Positions 49,948 through 59,584 of a stretch of 64,000 bases of DNA are shown here, in pieces. The DNA is from Kitagawia praeruptora. Lineage: Eukaryota; Streptophyta; Magnoliopsida; Apiales; Apiaceae. A program made the translations under genes and the position numbers. The DNA lies in assembly GCA_037693485.1 (NCBI GenBank), contig CM075347.1, forward strand, positions 139,036,501 to 139,100,500, read 5' to 3'. Position 1 is the stretch's first letter; each line of letters opens with the position of its first letter. The notes under the pieces were generated by a model. It had not been told where the DNA came from. It made no database searches and was given only the letters and a program-made list of their open reading frames with translations.

Positions 49948-52900
49948 CTAAAAATCATCAGGAACAGTTTCAGAAATTCTTTGATAGAACAGATTCAGTC
50001 TTAAGAATTTAGATAACAATTCTTCTTCCTTGCTTTCAAGAATTTGAATCAGTTTCTTCTTCAGATTTTTGAGTTCTTCATCTTCCTCATTAATCTGATA
50101 AATAGCTGCCTTGATGTTCTTAATTGAGTTTCTCGGAAGATCTAAGTCACCTAGCAACACATAAGCAATTTCCTTTCCATACGGATTTAGAGACAGTTGT
50201 TCCATGCCTAGATACACTTCTTTAACAGCTGTACCTTTCTTCATTTCAACCTCTCTATCTCTTAAATTTAAGTACATGGGAATATAATTGCCATCATACC
50301 TTGTTCCTCCATCCATGAATCTCTGTCTAATCTTCCGGTAAATCATGACACACCAATTTTGATAAACTTCTCTTTCACGAACATTTATTCTTTTACTTCT
50401 GAGAAGATACAGAACATATTTCAGTTCTTTTGCAGATTTACACAACAATTCATGAATTGGAATCTTCTTCACACTTCCATCTTTCATGAAGTACACCAGC
50501 TTCTCTATTTTCTTTGCATCAGCATGACAATCAGCAATAATAGCAACAGCTTCAAGTTTCCAAAGATGATCTACAGTTAACTCATCCCCAATCTTGTCAA
50601 CTAGAGCATATTGATCAGTTTGTGCAATGAAAATAACCAGTGCATGACTATATCCAATTCCTCCTCTTGTGCCAGGTTCCCATCCTCTCAAGCCAGATTG
50701 CATACTCACCCATTTTGGTGGATTTTCAGCAATAAAAGTAGTAGACTCTGTTTTAACAATCAGAAATTCATTGATCAAAGAAGACTCTTTTATCAATCCA
50801 GCTGATATGAATACAACTGGTTTCCTATAATCAGCCTTATCCACCTCCTTCTTCTTACTCTTCTTCTTCTCATTAGTTGGATAATCCTGCTGATGTTCAG
50901 GAACAGATCTATCTCTATCATACCATAACTTCCTGTCAGATCTATGAACATTTCTTAAGTAATCCCTGGTTGTTATCTCTTCTGCTTTTGTGGCTTTAGC
51001 TCTGACTTCACTTTCTCTTTCAAATCTTCTGAAGTTTTCTTGTTCATACTCCAATGTATCTTCAAAAACTTCCACATTGTGAAATTCAACCACAACTTTA
51101 AGAATCATAATCTTAAGTTCTTTTAAGATTTCAGAATCAGAAACAACGACTGACTTCTCATTAAATGCAGTAGATTGAACAGCTGCCTTACTCTTTCTTT
51201 TCAAAGGCAATATCTCCTCTACAATTTCTTCAGGAGCATTAAATTTGTTATCTGGAGTTGATGCAAGAGATAGTGGAGTTTTCTTCTTTTCACTTTCAGA
51301 AACATCTTTCAATTTGATTCCACTAGATCTTGTTTGCCTTGAACTAGTTTGAGCAGATGATCTTCCCCGATTTCTGTATCTTCCTCCTCTGCCTCTTCCT
51401 CTTCTTGCAGCAAGAGCTTTATTCTGTTTTGCAAGCTCTTCAAGAATCCTGTTCTGTTCTTCTAAGAATTCATCAGTAGTCATGTTTGGATTTTCTTCAG
51501 TAGATAAGACAAGTGCTTTCTCAGCATGATACTGTTGAACTCTTTTGTCTTTATGAAATAATTTAAGAACACGACCATCCCCAGTGTCAAGTTCATGAAA
51601 CATATTAGCAGCATCTTCATCCTGTTCCACATACACATCATCCTCAGGAATGGTTGACAGAGTTTGACCAGATGTCACTGTCTTCTTTCCAGATTCAGAA
51701 ACATGAGTTGACTGCTTAGTTTGAGTATTCGTTATCTTTGTCAGTAAAGCAGCATCAGAGGTTTCAATTTTCTGATGTGACTCAGCACCCCCATCATTTC
51801 CAGAATTATCATCCTTTTGTACAACTGGATCAGGTGAACATTTTGTTTTGACTATCTTCTCCCCCTTTTTGACATCAGTATCGTCCTGAATGAAGAACGA
51901 CAATATAAGCTTGAGAGTTTCATCGATAGTATCAACTTTAGATTCCAAGACAGTCATTCTAGAATCCAATCTCCTGTCAAGAGCTTTAATATCATCTGCA
52001 AGAAGGCGTGCTTGAGAAGCAGTAGCAGATATAGAAACAGATGTTTGAATGCCCGCTTGAAATTTATCTGTTGCAGCCTTCATTGAGTCAATCTCACTCC
52101 TCAATCCCTTTGCTAGAAGAGCATTGGTTTTGAGAAGAGCCTTAAGTTCAGGTGTCGGCATTCGCGTAGCAATATGACCAGAATGAAACAGAGCAGTTTG
52201 AAAATTCATCTCAGCATTAGGTTTATTCCATTCTGTATCCCATTCATGTCCCCTTGCAGCTCGAGTATCAGGTGGAAGAAGTGAAGTATACTCCCCTCTG
52301 AATTCTTCTTCAGTTATTGACTGCATGTATCTACTTGAAGACCCATAAGTAGATTGGAGACTTGCTTTTATAGCCGCCTGCATTTGCCTTGTTTCAAGAT
52401 CAGCATGATCATCATCATCATTATCAGAGCCACCACCAGCCTCAGGAAGTTTATGTTCAACATCATCATCAGGAAGCATAATACCTTTCAGTTTCAAAAC
52501 ACCAGTAGATACAGCTGGTGAATCCTGATGACCTGCAGACAAATTAGTAACATGTCCTAAATCTCTCTTTTCTTTTAAAGTGATCTCATCACTTCTCACA
52601 ATGTTACTTAAGTTGCTTTCAATAGCAACTCCTACCTCACTAGAAGTTAATAACTTCTCACTCTTTTCTACCTCTCCTTTTGCCAGTTTAGGAGACTGCC
52701 TCTCATCACTCTTCTTTTTCTCTAAATGTTCACTCTCAATCTCACAAGAAAGGTTCTGGCTCATTAATTGTGAAGAAATAAGAGGTGGCTGAGAAGAGTT
52801 GTCTGAAGTCATACAGATAGAGGTATCCCTTTTATCAGGTCTATCTATAATCATACTATCAGTAGTAAATGAAGTAGAGAAAGAGATGTTACCTGATGAA

Positions 52901-55029
52901 GTAGTTAAAGAATCCATTGGCCTTGCTGAAATAGGCTCAATAAGCAATGGAATAAGTGGATCAGTAGTGCTTTCATCAGGATTTGCCACTGCAACTATAG
53001 CATGACTTGCATCAGTATTTGCTACTGATGGTTCTTGTGTAGTCTGAGGTTTTGAAGCTTCTTCAACACTTTGAGTCAAAGGTTCTTGTGTACTTCCCTC
53101 AAATGCAGTGTCAGCAATCACTCTATCACATTCAGCAATGTGCAAATCATGAGCAGCTTTTTCTGCCAGACTTCTAGCAAGTTCAATTTCAATTTCAGAA
53201 GCCCCTTGAGCATTGTCAGGAAACTCCCCTGCTGATCTTAGTTTGCCAGCATCTTCACTTTGAGAAGATGGTTCTTGTGGGGCAGGAATATTCTTGTCTT
53301 CACCTTCCCTTTGAGAAGATGGTTCTTGTGGGACTATTCCTTCAGAAATGTCTGCACCTACACTTTGAGTAGGTGGTTCTTGTGTGACTGGATCTGCAAT
53401 AGCTTCTGAACTCCTTTGAAGTTCAGGTTCTTGTGGGCTGGATCCTTTTAGAGATGACAATGTAGTCCTCTGTTTCTTATGTCTGTGAAAAACATTTGCT
53501 TCAGCAGTTTTTACTTCAAGAGGTAAAGGTTTAACACCCAGCTGAGCAGCAATAGCATTTACTTCATCAACAGACATCTCAATAATTCTTCTCTTTGGAG
53601 ATGCAGATGCTGGAGAATCAGAAATCTCAACAGTCTTCACAGGTGAATTATTTGGAGTAGAGATGTCAGGATTAGCAGTAGCGTCAGGAACTGATGATTC
53701 ATCCTGATTAACAACATCAGGATTGCCTTCCATATCATCAGTAAGATTCAGAAATTCTGTATGATCAACAAATTTGCCTTTGATGATTAATCTTCTTCTT
53801 TTCTTTGGTTTTTCAGAGACAGCCACTTCTCTTGTATCAACAACATCAATCTCCTTCTTTTTCAACAAGACTGATATAGGCATTGAATCATCATCAGAAT
53901 CAGAAATAGCTCCTCGAACAACTTTCCTTTTCACTCCTGTTCCTTTATCCAAACCAGATGTTTCAACAACTCCTTGTCCACCCCCTTGTGACTTCATTTG
54001 AGAATGAGTTGGAGTGGAGAAATCCTTTGACCCTGATTGCCTCTTAGACACATCAGATCTAGCTGATTTCTTTGATTTTACAACTGATGCCTTTTGTGAG
54101 ACATCAGAGGTGGTTAACTGTTTAGGTAAGTGTTTAGGTTGTGTGCTTGTGTCAGGAATAGGATGTGTAAGGTCCTGTTCCATAGCACCAGTTGTTGAGC
54201 CATATTGAATAGGCATTCTCTTTCTTAAAAGAGACCATACTTCATCAGGAATGTATGGAGATCCCACAAACTTATTTGCCTTATCAGAATTGATTAGACT
54301 CTTTATATTGTTATCTGAGATTTTACATATCGGCAAAATTGTATCATTCTCAAAAACAGCATGAGGACATAAGTGAGAAAATATTAATTGAAAAAATCTA
54401 AGAAAGCAAACATAACCACATTTATCTGCTTTTCTTTCACTTAATGCCTTCAGTATAAAGGAACCATAATCAAATGAGAGATCATGAATTAGAGAGTACC
54501 CAATTTTGGCTGAACCTGTGGGTAAGGCATCAAAGTTTGACACTTTATTCAAGAAACATCTGCTGATTGTGTCAAAGAAGAAATTCCATTCCTTCTTGAG
54601 CTTTGTCCTGTAGAGCTCTCCAAACTTCTTTGGTGTTCCATTGTAACCCAAGCTTACAACATACTCAAGAAGTTTTGCATCAGTAACTTTGAACACAGGG
54701 TTACCAATGATTGATGGTAAGTGTAGGGCTGCATTGACAATCTCAGGTGTCACATAGTATGTAACATTGTCATATTCAAAGCTCATCTGAGGATTTTCTG
54801 ATGGATGACTTTTCCCAAAAACACTTGTGTTCCAAACCTGCATAACAGACTTAAAAGATATCTTGGCAGGTTGGGTTAGAGCATAATTGATTGGGCTTGA
54901 GGCCAAAAAGTCCTAAATAATGTGGAAATCACTCGGCAAGTCCTGATGATCTAGAACTGCAGTGAAGTTATTAGTATTAAACGTAACTCCATTGATTACC
55001 ACCTTGCTGTTCATGAATAAGTTCTCCAT
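49948..55029 (-). CDS. Giant extra ORF of the Sirevirus-like element, one in-frame stop
   Basis: The longest uninterrupted stretch is 54906-49948 (1,652 codons, opened by a TTG). The same frame continues upstream to an ATG at 55029, broken only by a TAG at 54915-54913, so the ancestral ORF was about 1,693 codons with a nonsense change at codon 39. The first 230 residues (FDTISRCFLNKVSNFDALPT, KIGYSLIHDLSFDYGSFILK) resemble the putative plant transposon-protein domain often found in extra ORFs of plant retroelements. The middle is long, acidic and Ser/Gln-rich, with about six QEPxxQS repeats. Then come a coiled-coil-prone part, an RG-rich patch (RRGRGRGGRYRNRGR), and a folded-looking C-terminal domain (KWVSMQSGLRGWEPGTRGG to LNLFYQRISETVPDDF) I cannot name. 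No signal peptide or membrane segment is visible, so env-like is not supported. Function unknown. Confidence 0.8.
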
Positions 55030-55543
55030 TGCAATTTCAAACACAAAAGATGTGTTAATTTTGAAATTAGGGTTTGATAGTGTAAAGACAAAGAGAGACG
55101 ATGCTTTACTGATAGTTTGAGAAATCTAAATCAATTAGTAAACTTAATTGATTTTGGACAATACTTGTAACTTCTCAAAAACAGGTGTCAGTAAATCATT
55201 CGTTTAGGCTAAAGTAATGGACCAAATTACGTGAGAGAGTGGTGAGGATTACACGCGTCGTGACTTACATATATAACTGTATGTAAGCATCGAGTGTGCA
55301 CACGCGCTACATATTATTCGGAAAATAAAATTGTGACCAAAATAAAACATGGTAATTTTGTTTTAAATAAAGAAATTTAAAACATCACAATTGAATAATA
55401 CCTGGTACTTGCACCAGTAATATGAATCGTTTCATATTCTCGTTCCACCCTCCTCTATTTAATCTTAGAGACTTGTCCACTTACTTCTTTAACGCTTCAT
55501 TCTCTCCTGTTAAGAAAAACCTTTCTCATCAAAAGTTTTAGCA
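55030..55543. promoter_or_regulatory. Putative bidirectional promoter between the two extra ORFs
   Basis: 514 bp between the divergent ATGs at 55029 (-) and 55544 (+). Plus direction: TCTATTTAAT at 55454-55463, about 80 bp before the ATG, followed by a CT/A-rich leader. Minus direction: TATATA at about 55270-55276, some 240 bp before the ATG. Promoter activity is inferred from layout only. Confidence 0.45.
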
Positions 55544-55919
55544 ATGTCGAACCTTACCATCATTGAGAAAAACCTCCATCTCTTAGATAAAAGAGATATA
55601 TTTAGTTATACTCGTGAAGAGTTTGATGCTTTCGACTGGGAAAGACAACTGGAGACTCTCTGGTTGCAGATGGATGCAGGTCTCGAAGAAGTCGAGAAGG
55701 AAAAACCTGCAAAAGTGATCGACATAGATGCTGCCCTCCAAACAGCATTCGCTTGGCTTTCATCTAAGGCATCCTCATCCAACTCCATCAACCATTGTTA
55801 ATGAATATGTCAGCAAAAATAACCTTATCCCTGTCAACTTCCACCCAAACAAAGTGGCAAAGATGGGATCTGGGATGGCTATTAACAATGGAGTGGATTG
55901 GTCTCTTATTTCCTGTTGA
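55544..55919 (+). CDS. Small antisense ORF carried by the Sirevirus-like element
   Basis: Runs against gag, pol and the giant ORF. The ATG frame 55544-55801 gives 85 residues (TREEFDAFDWERQLETLWLQ, VIDIDAALQTAFAWLSSKAS). Just where it turns Ser-rich, the +1 frame is open and protein-like to a TGA at 55917-55919 (NEYVSKNNLIPVNFHPNKVA, AINNGVDWSLISC). So either the protein really ends at 85 residues, or one indel near 55750-55795 or a small splice event shortened a protein of about 125. Acidic and soluble-looking; no family recognised. Its own TATA-like box and leader lie upstream, and an AATGAAAAATTT poly(A)-signal-like site lies near 55983. Confidence 0.5.
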
Positions 55920-56261
55920 ATAGATTAGTAGATAGAGAACACAAAAGATGTAATCTTTGAATGTAAACTCTTTCTTATTATCAATGAAAAATTTTGTTTA
56001 TTCTATTCTATTCAATGTTTTTCCTGATTGAACATGTTATCTGACATTTAAATATGAGGACTAATTAAAGTAATCACATTATCAGGAATTCAATAACATT
56101 AAACATAACTTGAATCAGGAAATTGAGATAAAATGAAGATAGTTAGACTCTGACAAAATACTGATTATCGAATCGTTGCATCAGGATTCGACGTTGACCA
56201 CTGTCAGGATTGACTTTCCATCAGTATTTGCAGGTCGTCAGTACCTGATGACTTCTTTTTC
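55920..56261. other. Spacer between the antisense ORF and pol, rich in CAGGA/CAGTA words
   Basis: Shared 3' region of pol (-) and the antisense ORF (+). It holds roughly ten TCAGGA, ATCAGTA or inverted TCCTGA, TACTGA words, the same words seen in the LTR. No other frame. Confidence 0.6.
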
Positions 56262-59200
56262 TCAGGAACTGCCATAGTTTACCATTCCAAGTTCATTCAC
56301 CAACTTTGTAAAAGTAGCCTCAGGTAGTGGCTTGGTGAATATATCAGCTAACTGTTGATCAGTAGGAACAAAATGAAGTTCAATTGTTCCTTCCAGTACT
56401 TGTTCTCTTATGAAGTGATACCTGATGCTGATGTGCTTTGTAAGAGAATGTTGAACTGGATTTCCTGTCATAGCAATAGCACTTTGGTTATCACAATAAA
56501 TAGGTATTTTTGAAAATGACAAACCATAGTCCATTAGCTGATTTCTCATCCACATGATCTGAGCACAACAGCTTCCAGCAGCAATGTACTCAGCTTCTGC
56601 AGTTGATGTGGAGATAGACTTTTGCTTCTTACTGAACCAAGAAACTAGTCTTCCTCCAAGAAACTGACAACTGCCTGAAGTACTTTTCCTGTCTATTTTG
56701 TATCCAGCAAAATCAGCATCTGAATAGCCACATAAACTAAAGTCTGATTCTCTGGCATACCAAAGGCCAAGAGAAGATGTGCCCTTTAGATATCTGAAAA
56801 TCCTTTTTACTGCAATGAGATGCGGTTCTCTAGGATTTGCTTGAAATCTTGCACATAGACAGGTTGCATACATGATATCAGGTCTGCTAGCAGTAAGATA
56901 TAAGAGTGAGCCAATCATCCCTCTATAGTTGGTTACATCTACTTCAGTTCCTTGATCAGGATCAAGCTTTGTAGCTGTAGCTATAGGAGTGGAAGCTGTA
57001 GAGCTGTCTTGCATGTTAAACCTTTTTAGTAAATTCTTTGTGTATTTTGACTGATTGATAAAAATCCCTTCATCAGTCTGTTTAACTTGAAGACCTAAGA
57101 AATAGCTCATTTCACCCATCATGCTCATTTGATATCTCGACTGCATTAGCTTTGAAAACTTCTCACACAGCTTAGTATTAGTTGACCCAAAAATGATATC
57201 ATCAACATATATTTGAACTAACAGCAAATCCTTACCATGATTCAAGTAGAATAAGGTTTTATCAATTGTACCTCTGTTGAATCCACTTTCCAGTAAGAAT
57301 TGAGCTAAGGTTTCATACCAGGCTCTTGGAGCTTGCTTTAGTCCATAAAGTGCTTTATCCAGTCTATAGACATGATCTGGATGTCTGGGATCAATAAATC
57401 CAGGAGGTTGTTCAACATATACCTCCTCTTCCAGTTCTCCATTGAGAAAAGCACTTTTTACGTCCATCTGGAATACTTTGAATTTCTTGTGGGCTGCGTA
57501 TGCCAGAAAAATTCTGATGGCCTCCAGTCTTGCAACAGGAGCAAAAGTCTCATCATAATCTATTCCTTCCTGTTGAGAATACCCCTTTGCTACTAGTCTT
57601 GCTTTATTTCTCACAATTGTGCCATCTGAATCAGTCTTATTTCTGAATACCCACTTTGTACCTACAATAGACCTTCCTTTGGGTCTTGGTACAAGTTTCC
57701 AGACTTCATTTCTTTCAAACTCATTCAGTTCTTCTTGCATAGCTGTCACCCAATCAGCATCCTTAAGTGCATCTTCTACTTTCTTGGGCTCCTCCTTTGA
57801 CAGAAAGTTATTATATAAACATTCATTTTGAGTTGCACTTCTTGTCTTAACACCTGCTTCAGGATTCCCAATGATTAAGTCAGGAGTATGACTTTTTGTC
57901 CATTTCCTTGCTGATGGTAAGTCATTTCTTGAACTGGATGCTCCCCCTGGATTGGTGTTTTCTTCAAAAGAACTAGAGTTGTTAGAAGCTCCCCCTGAGA
58001 TAGTGCTTTCTTCTTCTGATGTACTATCTTGATTGTCACTTGAGTCTGTTTCCGATGAATCTCTACTTGATGTTTGAGTTGAATCATCACTAGTGATGTC
58101 TCGCTCTTGCTCCCCCTCAACATTTGCATTATTTGAGTCATCATCAGTAACAGGTGTTTGATCAGGAATTGATCGATCGTCAGGATCTGACAGAATATCA
58201 GTATCTGCCGTGACTTCATCAGGATTGTTGGTAGCTTCATTTGCAAATGTCAAACTGTCATGAGAGTCTTCTTGTATTCCTGTTAACTTTCTATCATCAA
58301 AAGATACATTAATAGACTCCATGACTGTCTTTGTTCTTAGATTATAGACTTTAAAGGCTCTTGTTGTTGGATAGCCAATAAAGATGGCCTCATCAGCTTT
58401 TGTCTCAAATTTTCCTAGCTGTTCTGGATGAGGTCTTAGAACAAAGCACTTGCAGCCAAACACATGTAAATGCTTCAAACTTGGCATCTTTTCCTTAATC
58501 ATCTGATAAGGAGTTACACCATGTCTGTTGATTAGTGTAATATTTTGAGTGTAACAAGCTGTGTTGACTGCTTCTGCCCAGAAATATGTAGGTAGTTTAG
58601 CTTCTTCCAACATAGTTCTACCAGCTTCAATAAGAGTTCTGTTCTTTCTTTCAACTACTCCATTTTGCTGAGGAGTGCCAGGAGCAGAGAATTGTTGAAC
58701 TATTCCTTTGTATTTGCAGAACTCTTCCATTGCTGAATTCTTGAATTCAGTCCCATTATCACTTCTCAGAATCTTGACTTTGTATTCCGTACCAGTTTCA
58801 ATAAGTCTAACATGGTCCAGCAGTATTTCAGCAGTTTCATCTTTTCTGTGAAGAAAATAAACCCAGGTAAATCTAGTATATTCATCAACAATGACTAGAG
58901 TATACCTTTTCTTACTGATGGACATAATATTCACTGGTCCAAACAAGTCGAGGTGTAGCATGTGATATGGTTCATCAATTGAGGATTCAGATTTGCTCTT
59001 GAATGATGTCCTTCTCTGTTTAGCCTTCTGACAAGCATCACAGAGTCCATCAGGAGTATATAGAGCTTTTGGTAATCCTCTTACCAAGTCTTTCTTAACC
59101 AACTCATTTATATTGTTGAAGTTGAGATGAGAAAGCTTCTTATGCCAATTCCAACTTTCATCTACAGATGCTTTACTGATGAAGCATGTAGTTGGATTTT

Positions 59201-59567
59201 CAGTATTAGTGTGAATGTTGGCTTCATAAATGTTACCATGTCTTTGACCTGTTAATGCAATCTTTCCTGTAGATTTGCTGATTACTTCAAAATGAGTATC
59301 ATTAAAGTTGACACGATAACCTCTGTCTGTGATCTGACTAACACTTAACAGATTGTGCTTTAGTCCTTTCACCAGAGCTACTTTCTCAATGATGACATTT
59401 CCAATTACAATGCTGCCATATCCCAAAGTTTGTCCGATGTTGCCATCCCCATAAGACACAGTTGGGCCAGCCTTTTCCTCAAATTCTGATAGCAAGGTTT
59501 TGTCTCCAGTCATGTGCACAGAACATCCACTATCCATGACTAACACATTTTTCTTTTTACCCTGCAA
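56262..59567 (-). CDS. pol: Copia pol: protease, integrase, reverse transcriptase, RNase H
   Basis: 1,101 codons open without a break. Aspartic protease site DSGCSVHMTG at residues about 12-21. The integrase zinc-binding part is WHKKLSHLNFNNINEL with CDACQKAKQ. The integrase core has HLDLFGPVN, LRSDNGTEFKN and GTPQQNGVVERKNRTL, giving the D,D(35)E triad. Reverse transcriptase has FQMDVKSAFLNGELEEEVYV, ALYGLKQAPRAWY and the catalytic YVDDI. RNase H has SDADFAGYKIDRKSTSG, STAEAEYIAAG and YCDNQSAIAM, and the protein ends near DQQLADIFTKPLPE. All catalytic residues are present. The frame opens with a TTG right after a TGA (59570-59568); the first ATG is at the protease site. Gag ends 17 nt upstream in another frame, so expression needs splicing, frameshifting or internal initiation. 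Confidence 0.95.
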   Translation of the reverse strand: MQGKKKNVLVMDSGCSVHMTGDKTLLSEFEEKAGPTVSYGDGNIGQTLGYGSIVIGNVIIEKVALVKGLKHNLLSVSQITDRGYRVNFNDTHFEVISKSTGKIALTGQRHGNIYEANIHTNTENPTTCFISKASVDESWNWHKKLSHLNFNNINELVKKDLVRGLPKALYTPDGLCDACQKAKQRRTSFKSKSESSIDEPYHMLHLDLFGPVNIMSISKKRYTLVIVDEYTRFTWVYFLHRKDETAEILLDHVRLIETGTEYKVKILRSDNGTEFKNSAMEEFCKYKGIVQQFSAPGTPQQNGVVERKNRTLIEAGRTMLEEAKLPTYFWAEAVNTACYTQNITLINRHGVTPYQMIKEKMPSLKHLHVFGCKCFVLRPHPEQLGKFETKADEAIFIGYPTTRAFKVYNLRTKTVMESINVSFDDRKLTGIQEDSHDSLTFANEATNNPDEVTADTDILSDPDDRSIPDQTPVTDDDSNNANVEGEQERDITSDDSTQTSSRDSSETDSSDNQDSTSEEESTISGGASNNSSSFEENTNPGGASSSRNDLPSARKWTKSHTPDLIIGNPEAGVKTRSATQNECLYNNFLSKEEPKKVEDALKDADWVTAMQEELNEFERNEVWKLVPRPKGRSIVGTKWVFRNKTDSDGTIVRNKARLVAKGYSQQEGIDYDETFAPVARLEAIRIFLAYAAHKKFKVFQMDVKSAFLNGELEEEVYVEQPPGFIDPRHPDHVYRLDKALYGLKQAPRAWYETLAQFLLESGFNRGTIDKTLFYLNHGKDLLLVQIYVDDIIFGSTNTKLCEKFSKLMQSRYQMSMMGEMSYFLGLQVKQTDEGIFINQSKYTKNLLKRFNMQDSSTASTPIATATKLDPDQGTEVDVTNYRGMIGSLLYLTASRPDIMYATCLCARFQANPREPHLIAVKRIFRYLKGTSSLGLWYARESDFSLCGYSDADFAGYKIDRKSTSGSCQFLGGRLVSWFSKKQKSISTSTAEAEYIAAGSCCAQIMWMRNQLMDYGLSFSKIPIYCDNQSAIAMTGNPVQHSLTKHISIRYHFIREQVLEGTIELHFVPTDQQLADIFTKPLPEATFTKLVNELGMVNYGSS

Positions 59568-59584
59568 TCAGAATCACAAAGAAC

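Noticed and set aside
49948..54906. Giant extra ORF as an envelope-like protein
   Set aside because: Sirevirus extra ORFs are often called env-like, but no signal peptide, membrane segment or cleavage-type pattern is visible here.
57875..58246. 123-codon frame overlapping pol
   Set aside because: Alternative-frame shadow of the Ser/Asp-rich linker between integrase and reverse transcriptase.
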